Positions 53,414 through 61,941 of a stretch of 64,000 bases of DNA are shown piece by piece; within the stretch, counting starts at the first letter, position 1, and the number at the start of each line of letters is the position of its first letter. A program made the translations under genes and the position numbers. The DNA comes from an uncultured Hyphomicrobiales bacterium. Lineage in GTDB: Bacteria; Pseudomonadota; Alphaproteobacteria; Rhizobiales; Beijerinckiaceae. The notes under the pieces were generated by a model. It worked only from the letters and a program-made list of their open reading frames with translations, searched no databases and had not been told where the DNA came from. The DNA lies in contig CAINED010000050.1 in the NCBI GenBank assembly GCA_903847605.1, positions 1 to 64,000 on the forward strand. The letters run 5' to 3'.

Positions 53414-54379
53414 TTAATGCGCCTCGGTTTCAAGCCCCGTCGGCACCGGCACGCCTTCGCTGACGAGCTTGATGCCAGACGCCAGCGCCTGCGTTTCCAG
53501 GAGCGCCGCGAAATCCATGTCGAGATAATGCTGCGGATCCTTGTGCAGGCTCGCCGCGCCGAAGTGCTGCTGGATGGCTTCACGCGCGGCGGCCGTGACA
53601 GGCATCGGTACATCGTGCTTGCGTCCCGCGCCAAGGCCGAGATCCATGTCCTTGCGCAGAAGTTCGGGCGTGAAGGTCGTTGTCCAGTCGAGATTGACCA
53701 GCGAATTGGACTTGTAGCGCATGAAGGTCGAGCCCATGACGCTGTTGTTCATGAAGTCCAGAAAGGCATGGCGCGGCACGCCATGCTTCTGCGCGAGGAT
53801 CGTGATCTCCGCGAGGTTCTGGATGACGACGCCCAGCATTACGTTATGCGCGATCTTGCAAATGCGCGCGAGTTCGCCGTCGCCGACATAGGACACGCCC
53901 GCCTTCGCGAAGGCGTCGATATAGGGCTTCACGGTGTCGAAATCCGCCTTTGCGCCGGATGCGACCGCCGAGAGTTTGCCGGCTTTCACGCATTTGCCGT
54001 TGCCCGACACGGGAACCGCGATATAGCTCGCGCCCATGCCCTTCAGCTTCTCGCGGATGGCGGCGGATTCCTCGACTGAGATCGACGAGCAATCGACGAA
54101 AATCTTTGGCTTTGTGCTGCCTGTCGCAACGCCGTTCTCGCCGAAATAGACTTGGCTCAGATCCTTGCCGGTGGAAACCATCGTGAAGAGGATATCGACG
54201 CCGCCGAGATCGCTCGGTTTGTCGACGAGCTTTGCGCCCTTCTGCGCCAGAGGCTCGGCCTTCGACTTCGTGCGATTCCAAAGGCTGACATCGTAGCCCT
54301 TCTTCAGCAGGAGCTCGGCCATCGGCGTGCCCATGCGGCCCATGCCGATCCAGCCGAGACGATGCGTGTTCTGTGCCAT
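53414..54379 (-). CDS. NAD(P)-dependent beta-hydroxyacid dehydrogenase (3-hydroxyisobutyrate dehydrogenase family)
   Basis: A 321-residue dehydrogenase with the cofactor motif GWIGMGRMGTPMA and the substrate signature YIAVPVSGNGKCVKAG, where the usual DAPVSGG reads AVPVSGN. The catalytic Lys sits in ICKIAHNVMLG. It is the last gene of a six-gene minus-strand run that begins with an M24-fold hydrolase at 60543, and is only distantly related to the homologue at 24752. The substrate is likely an intermediate of that pathway. Confidence 0.9.
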   Translation of the reverse strand: MAQNTHRLGWIGMGRMGTPMAELLLKKGYDVSLWNRTKSKAEPLAQKGAKLVDKPSDLGGVDILFTMVSTGKDLSQVYFGENGVATGSTKPKIFVDCSSISVEESAAIREKLKGMGASYIAVPVSGNGKCVKAGKLSAVASGAKADFDTVKPYIDAFAKAGVSYVGDGELARICKIAHNVMLGVVIQNLAEITILAQKHGVPRHAFLDFMNNSVMGSTFMRYKSNSLVNLDWTTTFTPELLRKDMDLGLGAGRKHDVPMPVTAAAREAIQQHFGAASLHKDPQHYLDMDFAALLETQALASGIKLVSEGVPVPTGLETEAH

Positions 54380-54398
54380 TTTAATTTCTCCGCTAATT

Positions 54399-55715
54399 CT
54401 AGAATTCCGACGCCCAGTCGCGTGTTTCGATGACGGTCTTGAGATGAGAAAGGAACGCGGCCGAATAAGCGCCATCGAACGCGCGATGATCGAAACTCTG
54501 CGCCACGATGCCGACAGGACGCGCGACGATCACGTCCCCATATTCCGTTTCCTTCACCACGGCGCGCTTGCGGATCGCATCGGTCGAGAGGATGCCGACC
54601 TGCGGCGCATTGATAAGCGGCGCGGTGAACAGCGTGCCGAAGCTGCCATTGTTCGAAATCGAATAGGTGCCGCCTTCCATGTCTGCGGGCGTCAGCTTGC
54701 CGGCGCGCGCTTTCTCCGCGATGGCATTGATCGCGACAGCAAGACCCGCGACGTTGAGCCCGTCGGCATTGGGGATGACAGGTACGACCAGCCCGTCGTG
54801 ATTGAGATCGACGGCAATGCCGAGATTGATATCGCGCGAGACATGCAGCTTTTCGCCGTCGAAGGCCGCATTGACCTTCGGATAGGCGCGCAGCGCGAGA
54901 CATGTCGCACGCGCAATGAACGCCAGGAAGGTGAGCGATACGCCGCGCTCGCTCTTAAACACATCCTTGCGCGCGTCGCGCACCGCACCCACGGCGCCGA
55001 AATCGATTTCGACGGTCTGAAAGACGTGCGGCACGTTCTGCCAGGAATTCTGCAGATGCTTGGCCGTCTGTGCGCGCACGCGATTGAGCGTCTGCACCTC
55101 GCGATTGCCTGATATCTGGATCGGCGCGGCGGGCGCGCGCGGCGGGCGCGGCTGCGACAAAGCCGCCTGCACATCGTCTGCGCCAATGCGCGTGCGGCCC
55201 GCCGAACGCACGAGCGCGGCAACATCGCCGACATTCAAACCATGTTGGGCGATGAGGCGGCGCGCCAGCGGCGTCACGCGCAGGCCATCAGGCGTTTTGG
55301 CCGGGCCGAAATTCCGCGAGGGGGTGAAGACTTCGTTGAATGGTCCAAAGCCCCGTTCAGCAAGGGTGCCATTGGCGGCATAGGCTGCTGGGGCCGCCGG
55401 AGATGCAATAGGCAAAGCTTTCGCGGGCACGGAAGCGGCCACAGGGGCAGGCGCAGAAGATTTTGTGCGCGGCGTCGCCGCAACCTTGTCGCCGATGACG
55501 GCTATCACGTCTCCGACGCGGCACGTTTCGCCAGCCGCGACACAGATTTCCGACAGCACGCCGCTTTCGATCGCCTGAACTTCCATCGATACCTTGTCGG
55601 TCTCGATCTCGAACAGGTTCTCGCCGGCGGCGACCTTGTCGCCCACCTTCTTGAACCAGGTCGAAACCGTTCCTTCCTTCACGGTCTCGCCAAGCTGCGG
55701 CATCAGCACTTCCAT
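54399..55715 (-). CDS. Dihydrolipoamide acyltransferase (E2) of a 2-oxoacid dehydrogenase complex
   Basis: A 438-residue E2. The N-terminal lipoyl domain has the modified Lys in ETDKVSMEV. A Pro/Ala linker follows, then a peripheral-subunit-binding domain (TPLARRLIAQHGLNVGDVAAL) and the catalytic domain with SFDHRAFDG (His and Asp) near the C-terminus. It belongs to the branched-chain/acetoin-type E2 group. An aldehyde dehydrogenase gene separates it from E1 beta. E3 is not in the window. Confidence 0.92.
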   Translation of the reverse strand: MEVLMPQLGETVKEGTVSTWFKKVGDKVAAGENLFEIETDKVSMEVQAIESGVLSEICVAAGETCRVGDVIAVIGDKVAATPRTKSSAPAPVAASVPAKALPIASPAAPAAYAANGTLAERGFGPFNEVFTPSRNFGPAKTPDGLRVTPLARRLIAQHGLNVGDVAALVRSAGRTRIGADDVQAALSQPRPPRAPAAPIQISGNREVQTLNRVRAQTAKHLQNSWQNVPHVFQTVEIDFGAVGAVRDARKDVFKSERGVSLTFLAFIARATCLALRAYPKVNAAFDGEKLHVSRDINLGIAVDLNHDGLVVPVIPNADGLNVAGLAVAINAIAEKARAGKLTPADMEGGTYSISNNGSFGTLFTAPLINAPQVGILSTDAIRKRAVVKETEYGDVIVARPVGIVAQSFDHRAFDGAYSAAFLSHLKTVIETRDWASEF

Positions 55716-55732
55716 TTCGAGACTCCGCAGGC

Positions 55733-57184
55733 CTACCAGGCGACCGAGATATATTGTTTCTCGAGGAATTCCTCGAGACCGTCATGCGAGCCTTCGCGGC
55801 CGATGCCCGATTGCTTGACGCCGCCGAAGGCCGCAGCCGGATCGGAGACAAGGCCGCGATTGAGACCGATCATTCCGAACTCGAGCTTCTCGCTGAGCGC
55901 AAGGCCGCGGCCGACATCCTTCGTATAGACATAGGCGATGAGGCCGTATTCGGTATCGTTCGAGCGGCGGATGACTTCCTCTTCCGTCTTGAACTTCTGC
56001 AGCGATGCAACGGGACCGAAGATTTCGTCGCAAGTCAGTGCGGCATTATCCGGCACATCGACGAGCACGGTCGGCGGATAGAAGAAGCCCTTGCCGCCGG
56101 CAGCCTTGCCGCCGGTGAGAACCTTCGCGCCCTTCTGCACGGCGTCATCGACGAAGTGCACGACCTTGTCGAGCGTCTCCTTGTTGACGAGCGAACCCAC
56201 GAGGACGCCGTCTTCGAGGCCATTGCCCATTTTCATGGCCGCCATGCGAGTGGCGAGCTTTTGCGCGAATTCGTCATGCACGTTTTCATGCACATAGAAC
56301 CGGTTCGCCGCTGTGCAGGCTTCGCCCATGTTGCGCATCTTGGCGATCAGCGCGCCTTCGACGGCCGCGTCGATATCGGCATCCTCGCAGACGATGAACG
56401 GCGCGTTGCCGCCGAGTTCCATCGCCGTATTGACGACGCAGTCGGCGGCGCTGTGCAGCAGCTTGCGGCCGACTTCCGTCGATCCTGTGAAGGAGACGAT
56501 GCGCACGCGCGGATCGTGCAACAGCTTGTCGACGACAGCGCCGGATTTGCGCGAGGGAATGATGTTGACGATGCCCTTGGGCACGCCAGCCTTTTCCAGG
56601 ATCGGCATCAGCGCCAGCATGGTGAGCGGCGTTTCGGACGCTGGCTTGCAGATGACCGGGCATCCCGCGGCAAGGGCAGGGCCGATCTTGCGCGTCGCCA
56701 TGGCGGCGGGGAAGTTCCACGGCGTCACGAGCACCCCGACGCCGACGGGCTTGGAATGCACCAGGATGCGCGCACCACTGGAGGGCGCGAAGCCGATGTC
56801 GCCGATATTGCGCACCGCCTCTTCCGCGTACCAGCGGAAAAATTCGGCGGCATATGCGACTTCGCCGCGCGCATCCGAAAGCGCCTTGCCGTTTTCCAAC
56901 GTGATCAGGCGCGCAAGGCGCTCCTGATCGGCCATGATGAGTTCGAAAGCCTTGCGCAGGATTTCCGCACGCTCTCTTGGCTTCTTCGCGGCCCATGCGG
57001 GAAAAGCTGCATGCGCGGCGTCGAGCGCCTTCATCGCATCTTCAATGCCAGCGCTCGCGACGGAGGCCAGAACTTCTTCCGTTGCGGGATTGATGACATC
57101 GAAACGCTCGCCGCCGGCGGCGTCGACAAATTCGCCGTTGATGTAGAGATCGGTCGGTACGTCTATCGTGGCCTTGGCGTCCAT
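55733..57184 (-). CDS. NAD(P)-dependent aldehyde dehydrogenase, succinate-semialdehyde dehydrogenase type
   Basis: A 483-residue enzyme oxidising an aldehyde acid to the acid. Signature motifs are VLVTPWNFPAAM, the cofactor stretch FTGSTEVGRKL, the general base Glu in MELGGNAPFIV, and the nucleophile Cys in MGEACTAANRF. Overall it fits the GabD group; other semialdehydes (such as glutarate semialdehyde) are possible. It is placed between E1 beta and E2, 17-20 bases from each, clearly in the same transcript. Confidence 0.9.
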   Translation of the reverse strand: MDAKATIDVPTDLYINGEFVDAAGGERFDVINPATEEVLASVASAGIEDAMKALDAAHAAFPAWAAKKPRERAEILRKAFELIMADQERLARLITLENGKALSDARGEVAYAAEFFRWYAEEAVRNIGDIGFAPSSGARILVHSKPVGVGVLVTPWNFPAAMATRKIGPALAAGCPVICKPASETPLTMLALMPILEKAGVPKGIVNIIPSRKSGAVVDKLLHDPRVRIVSFTGSTEVGRKLLHSAADCVVNTAMELGGNAPFIVCEDADIDAAVEGALIAKMRNMGEACTAANRFYVHENVHDEFAQKLATRMAAMKMGNGLEDGVLVGSLVNKETLDKVVHFVDDAVQKGAKVLTGGKAAGGKGFFYPPTVLVDVPDNAALTCDEIFGPVASLQKFKTEEEVIRRSNDTEYGLIAYVYTKDVGRGLALSEKLEFGMIGLNRGLVSDPAAAFGGVKQSGIGREGSHDGLEEFLEKQYISVAW

Positions 57185-57204
57185 GGCTCAACTCCTTCCC
57201 GTAC

Positions 57205-58182
57205 TCACTTCATCGAACGCAGGATCTTGTCGACGATCCGCGCTGGTGTCGGCAGGATAATGTCTTCGAGATTGTCGGCGGCCGGCAGCGGCACATGCGG
57301 CGTCGTGATGCGAACGATGGGGCCATCGAGATCGTAGAAGGCCTCGTCGGCCACGATCGATGCGATCTCGGCGCCCCAGCCGCACAGGCGCGGGTTTTCT
57401 TCCACCGTGTAGAGATGACCGGTCTTCGCGACGGAGCCGAGGATGGTGCGCGTATCAAGTGGAACGAGCGAGCGCAGATCGATGACTTCGCAATCGATGC
57501 CGTGCTCGCGCGCCAGCACGTCGGCAGCTTCGAGCGCGCGCGGCACCATCATCGCGAGCGCAACGATGGTCGCATCCTTGCCGGCGCGAAGTATCTTCGC
57601 CGTGCCAAGCGTATCGAGAATTTCGCCGTCGGGCACTTCGCCTTTCACCGCGTAAAGTGATTTGTGCTCGAAAAAGATCACGGGATCGGGATCGCGCACA
57701 GCTGCCGCAAGAAGCCCGACAACATCGGCGGGACTGGATGGCGCGACCACCTTGAGCCCGGGGATCATCATCGCCCAGTTCTCGACCGACTGCGAATGCT
57801 GCGCGCCGAAGCGCGAACCTGCGCCATTGCCGGTGCGCACGACGAGCGGGCAGCCGAGCTGTCCGTTCGACATGTAGCGGCTCTTCGGAAATTCGTTGGC
57901 GATGAAGTCGAAGCAAACGGCAAGAAAGTCCGAGAACATGATCTCTGCGATAGGGCGAAGACCCGTCATCGCCGCGCCCATGGCGGCGCCGAGAATCGCC
58001 TGTTCGGAAATCGGCGTATCGCGCACGCGCAACGGACCGAATTTCTCGTAAAGGCCAACGGTCGCCTTGAACACGCCGCCCGCCTTGGCAACGTCTTCGC
58101 CGAGAAAGACGACATTGGGATCACGTTCCATCTCCTGCGCGATGCCGCGCGCGACGGCTTCGCGATAGGTCAGTTCCGCCAT
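57205..58182 (-). CDS. 2-oxoacid dehydrogenase E1 component, beta subunit
   Basis: A 325-residue transketolase-like subunit that pairs with E1 alpha. Motifs are the N-terminal TYREAVARGIAQEMERD, the TPP-pocket FLGEDVAKAGGVF, and ADVVGLLAAAVRDPDPVIFFEHK. Its ATG at 58182 overlaps the E1 alpha stop by 13 bases, indicating translational coupling. The complex class (pyruvate, branched-chain or acetoin) cannot be fixed by eye. Confidence 0.93.
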   Translation of the reverse strand: MAELTYREAVARGIAQEMERDPNVVFLGEDVAKAGGVFKATVGLYEKFGPLRVRDTPISEQAILGAAMGAAMTGLRPIAEIMFSDFLAVCFDFIANEFPKSRYMSNGQLGCPLVVRTGNGAGSRFGAQHSQSVENWAMMIPGLKVVAPSSPADVVGLLAAAVRDPDPVIFFEHKSLYAVKGEVPDGEILDTLGTAKILRAGKDATIVALAMMVPRALEAADVLAREHGIDCEVIDLRSLVPLDTRTILGSVAKTGHLYTVEENPRLCGWGAEIASIVADEAFYDLDGPIVRITTPHVPLPAADNLEDIILPTPARIVDKILRSMK

Positions 58183-59210
58183 GCCCAGCCTCCATCGGCA
58201 TAAACGTCCGTGCACATGATCTCTTCCGGAGGCACGGGCGCAGCCTTGCAATTCTCGACGGCCTGATCGAGCTCTGTGTCGATGGCCTTTTCGATATTGA
58301 CGATATCCTTTTCCGCCACGCCGAATTCCGCGAGGCGTGAGCGATACATTTTCACGGGATCGCGCTTCAGCCATTCTTCGAGTTCGCCCTTCGGCCTGTA
58401 GGCCCCGGGGTCGGCGCGGCTGTGGCCAGAATGGCGATAGGTCATGCATTCAATCAGAGAAGGGCCGTCGCCAGCGCGCGCTTTCGCGAAAGCCTTCTGC
58501 GCTTCGCGATAGACAGCGTCGGCATCGTTGCCATCGACGACGATGCGTTCAAGTCCGTAGGCCGAAGCGCGGTCGGCCGCGGGATGCTCGACAGCGGTCA
58601 CCTCGCCGATCGGCGTATATTCCATGTAGAGATTGTTCTCGCAGACGAAGATAACAGGCAGCTTCCAGATCTTCGCGAAGTTCAGCGCCTCGTGAAAAGC
58701 GCCGATATTTGTGGTGCCGTCGCCGAAGAAGCACACGGTCACATCGTCATGGCCGAGATATTGCGCGCGCCACGCGGCGCCGCAGGCGATCGGCAGATGC
58801 GCGCCGATGATCGCGTAGGAACCCATCACGCCATGCTCGGCTGAAGTCAGATGCATGGAGCCGCCCTTGCCGCGCATCAACCCGTTGTCGCGCTGCATGA
58901 GCTCGCCCAGAACCTTTTCCATGGGGACGCCGCGCGCCAGCGTATGCGCATGGCCGCGATAGGTGCAGAAGGAGAGATCGCCCTTTTTCATCGCGGCGGC
59001 AAAGCCGGCGGCGATGCCTTCCTGCCCGAGCGAAAGATGGCTCGTGCCCTTGACGAGGTTCTGCAGGAAGAGATCGTATGCGCGCTTTTCGCACACGCGG
59101 ATCTCGTATTGCAGGCGATACATCTCCATGCGCGTATCGACGCCGATGTCGTCGTTGGCGATAGGCGCCGCCGTTTTCGCAGGAGCCTTTTTCGCAGCCG
59201 GCTTCTTCAT
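58170..59210 (-). CDS. 2-oxoacid dehydrogenase E1 component, alpha subunit (TPP-dependent)
   Basis: A 346-residue subunit. The TPP/Mg motif is FFGDGTTNIGAFHEALNFA, ending with the Asn pair CENNLYMEY. The phosphorylation-loop region reads TYRHSGHSRADPGAYRP, and GKGGSMHL and GQEGIAAGF mark the cofactor entrance. The N-terminal tail is Lys/Ala/Pro-rich. The start at 59210 gives better spacing from AGGGGA than the codon at 59216. It is downstream of an M24-fold hydrolase. Confidence 0.93.
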   Translation of the reverse strand: MKKPAAKKAPAKTAAPIANDDIGVDTRMEMYRLQYEIRVCEKRAYDLFLQNLVKGTSHLSLGQEGIAAGFAAAMKKGDLSFCTYRGHAHTLARGVPMEKVLGELMQRDNGLMRGKGGSMHLTSAEHGVMGSYAIIGAHLPIACGAAWRAQYLGHDDVTVCFFGDGTTNIGAFHEALNFAKIWKLPVIFVCENNLYMEYTPIGEVTAVEHPAADRASAYGLERIVVDGNDADAVYREAQKAFAKARAGDGPSLIECMTYRHSGHSRADPGAYRPKGELEEWLKRDPVKMYRSRLAEFGVAEKDIVNIEKAIDTELDQAVENCKAAPVPPEEIMCTDVYADGGWAWRN

Positions 59211-59232
59211 CCTCATTCCCCTGCGAATGCGA

Positions 59233-60543
59233 TCAGTAGCGGTTGGCGATCGGCAGCTCTTCGGCCGGGAAAAGGCTGATCACCTGGCAGCCCTTGTCCG
59301 TCACGACGACCTCCTCCTCGATGCGCGCGGCCGAGAAGCCGTCCGCCGCCGGACAATAGGTTTCCAGCGCGAAGACCATGCCGGTCTTGATCTCCATAGG
59401 GTTATCGAGCGAGACGAGACGCGAGATGATCGGCCGCTCATGCAGCGCAAGGCCGAGGCCGTGGCCGAATTGCAGGCCGAAAGCGGCGAGTTCATTCGGG
59501 AAGCCGAATTCTTCCGCCTTGGGCCACACTTTCGCGACCGTATCCGTGGAAACGCCGGGCTTGATCAGCGCGATCGCGGCATCGAGCCATTCGCGGCACT
59601 TCGAATAGGCGTCGCGCTGCACGTCGTTGGCGCGGCCGATATTGAAGGTGCGATAGTAGCAGGTCCGATAGCCTTGGTACGATTGCAGGATGTCGAAGAA
59701 AGCCTGATCGCCGGGGCGGAAATAGCGGTCGGTGAAATTGTGCGGATGCGGATTGCAGCGCTCGCCAGAGATGGCGTTGATCGCTTCCACATCGTCCGAG
59801 CCCATTTCATAGAGCATCTTGTTGGCCATCGCGACGATGTCGTTCTCGCGAATGCCGGGTTTAAGCTCTTCGTAGATCATGTGATAGACGCCGTCGACCA
59901 TGGCGGCCGCCTGATTCAGCAGCATGATCTCGTCGATATTCTTGATCTCGCGCGCGTCGAGCATGACCTGCTGGCCGTCGACGACCTTCATGCCCGCCTT
60001 CTGCAATTCGAAGAACATCGCGGTTTCCGCGACATCGACGCCGATGTTCATGTCGGCGACGCCGGCCTGCCGCAGCAGGTCCATCACTTCTTCAGCGTGA
60101 TATTTCATCAGGCCCACGGATGGCGGCACGGTGCCGCGCATGCCCAGCATACCCGCGCGGCAATTATCCGGGCCGAGCCAGTCGCTGAAAATCTTGTGGT
60201 GCACGGCAGCGGAGCCGAAGTCCCATACGATGGGATCGTTGTCGCCCGCCAGCAGAGCGAAACGGCAGAATTTGTCGCGTTCCCACTCGCCGATCTTCGT
60301 GCCCGTGACATAGCGAATGTTATTGACGTCGAAGAGCAGAAGCGCTCCGCAGCCGGAGTTTTTCAGCGCCGTCTTGGCGCGCGCGAGCCGGTAGCTGCGC
60401 AGACGGTCGTGATCGACCCGGCGCTCGAAATCCACTGCGGTATGGCCATGCGCAGGAATGGCGCGGCTCCAGTTCCAGCGCGGGTCGAGATCACCCGGCT
60501 TCACGATGTTGGGTCGAAGCGCATTTCCCGGCGTCATATCCAT
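59233..60543 (-). CDS. M24 (pita-bread fold) Xaa-Pro peptidase-like hydrolase
   Basis: About 436 residues with a creatinase-type N-terminal domain and a C-terminal pita-bread domain. Of the five metal ligands of aminopeptidases, the first Asp (AFFDI), the His (FGHGLGLALHE) and both Glu (FALETYC; IEEEVVVTD) remain, but the second Asp (usual SDxTRTF) is replaced: the stretch reads TCYYRTF. That suggests altered metal binding or a creatinase/DoeA-like activity. It leads the six-gene operon and diverges from the LacI regulator. Confidence 0.88.
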   Translation of the reverse strand: MDMTPGNALRPNIVKPGDLDPRWNWSRAIPAHGHTAVDFERRVDHDRLRSYRLARAKTALKNSGCGALLLFDVNNIRYVTGTKIGEWERDKFCRFALLAGDNDPIVWDFGSAAVHHKIFSDWLGPDNCRAGMLGMRGTVPPSVGLMKYHAEEVMDLLRQAGVADMNIGVDVAETAMFFELQKAGMKVVDGQQVMLDAREIKNIDEIMLLNQAAAMVDGVYHMIYEELKPGIRENDIVAMANKMLYEMGSDDVEAINAISGERCNPHPHNFTDRYFRPGDQAFFDILQSYQGYRTCYYRTFNIGRANDVQRDAYSKCREWLDAAIALIKPGVSTDTVAKVWPKAEEFGFPNELAAFGLQFGHGLGLALHERPIISRLVSLDNPMEIKTGMVFALETYCPAADGFSAARIEEEVVVTDKGCQVISLFPAEELPIANRY

Positions 60544-60614
60544 CCCCGTCCTGGCGGCTTGAAAAATCGATGGCCGTCTTCCGACACTCCGCGCCGGAAC
60601 ACAACCGTCTCTGA

Positions 60615-60628
60615 TGCAATCGATTGCA
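60615..60628. promoter_or_regulatory. LacI-family operator, perfect palindrome
   Basis: TGCAATCGATTGCA is an exact palindrome matching the LacI/GalR pattern TGNAANCGNTTNCA. It lies in the 223-base divergent region, 72 bases upstream of the M24 start at 60543. Confidence 0.75.
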
Positions 60629-60732
60629 GATAGAATGCGCAGTGAACCGATGTCAAGTGCGCCCATTTTTCGCAATGCAGCAATATCGTCGATCACACGG
60701 CAATGTGGCGAGTGCAAAGTTGTGCACCTTCT

Positions 60733-60746
60733 GGAAATCGTTTGCA
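60733..60746. promoter_or_regulatory. Second LacI-family operator (one mismatch)
   Basis: GGAAATCGTTTGCA matches TGNAANCGNTTNCA at all but the first base. It lies 21 bases before the regulator ATG at 60767, a position suited to autorepression. The two sites are 118 bases apart, which could allow looping. Confidence 0.6.
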
Positions 60747-60766
60747 GAGAGTGCTATGGGACCTCT

Positions 60767-61915
60767 ATGGCTGAAAAAGACGTTGCCGGCCCACAGTCGC
60801 CGGGAGGGGTGGGAAACCGCCGCGCCACATTGAAAGACGTGGCGCAGGCTGTGGGGGTGCATGTCTCCACCGTGTCGCGCGCGCTCAATCCCGAAACGCG
60901 GCATCTCATCACGCCGCAGATCGTGGAGAAGATCGCCGAAGCCAGCCGGCAGCTCGGCTACCAGCCGAATACCGCCGCCTACAGCCTGCGCACCAACCGC
61001 ACGCGCACGATCGGCGTCCTCGTTCCCGATATCACCAACTCCATCTTCCCGCCGATCATTCGCGGCCTTGAGGATACGCTGACGCCGCGCGGCTACGCGA
61101 CCCTTGTCGTCAACACGGACGGCCAGTTCGAGCGGGAAGTGGCCATTCTCGAAACCCTGTTCGCGCGCGGCGTCGACGGGCTCGTCATCGCCAGCGCGGA
61201 ACGCGAGGATAGCGCCATCCGCGCCGTCGCCGCGCGCGGAACGCCTGTTATCACCGTAAATCGCCGCACCGACGATCCCTCCATCGCCTCCGTCATCAAC
61301 GACGAGACGGAGGGCGTGCGCTACATGCTCAATCATCTTGTCGCATTAGGGCATCGCAACATTGCGACCATTGCCGGCAATCAGGCGCTTTCGACGGGAC
61401 AACGGCGATACGAGGCGTTTCTGCGTCACGCCGTGGAGATGGGGCTCGATGTCAGCCCGACGCGCGTCGGTTTTGCTTCCACGTTCAACGAGGCAGACGG
61501 CGAGCGCTGCATGGAAGAACTGATGGCGCGCGGCGGGGGCTTTACCGCCGTTCTCTGCGCCAACGACCGTCTAGCCATCGGCGCGATCATGGCGCTGCGC
61601 CGGCGCGGTCTTTCCTGCCCCGGCGATATTTCCATCACCGGCTTCAACGACATGGCGATGGTGGATCGCATCGATCCGCCGCTCACCACGGTCCGCATCC
61701 AGCAATATCGCGTCGGCGCTGCGGCCGCCGAACTTTTGCTCGAGCGCATGACCAAGCGCAGCGAGATCGGCAAGCCCCAGCACATCGTCATGCCCGTCGA
61801 ACTCGTCGTGCGCGGTTCGACGGCGCCGCCCGCCCAGACTTCCGGCAACGCTGCCGCCACAAGGGACTTGAAGACCGCGACCCGCCCGGCGAAAGTGTCC
61901 GTCCGAAGCGTCTGA
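60767..61915 (+). CDS. LacI family transcriptional regulator
   Basis: About 382 residues. The HTH is TLKDVAQAVGVHVSTVSRALN with the hinge helix region LGYQPNTAAYSLRTNRTRTIGVLVPDI, followed by a periplasmic-binding-type sensor domain (VLCANDRLAIGAIMALRRRG; ISITGFNDMAMVDRIDPPLTTVR). The ATG at 60767 is used since the HTH follows 22 residues later. It likely controls both divergent operons through the sites at 60615 and 60733. Its inducer is unknown. Confidence 0.95.
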   Translation: MAEKDVAGPQSPGGVGNRRATLKDVAQAVGVHVSTVSRALNPETRHLITPQIVEKIAEASRQLGYQPNTAAYSLRTNRTRTIGVLVPDITNSIFPPIIRGLEDTLTPRGYATLVVNTDGQFEREVAILETLFARGVDGLVIASAEREDSAIRAVAARGTPVITVNRRTDDPSIASVINDETEGVRYMLNHLVALGHRNIATIAGNQALSTGQRRYEAFLRHAVEMGLDVSPTRVGFASTFNEADGERCMEELMARGGGFTAVLCANDRLAIGAIMALRRRGLSCPGDISITGFNDMAMVDRIDPPLTTVRIQQYRVGAAAAELLLERMTKRSEIGKPQHIVMPVELVVRGSTAPPAQTSGNAAATRDLKTATRPAKVSVRSV

Positions 61916-61941
61916 CTTTTTCGGACGCGAAAGGGCTGGCC

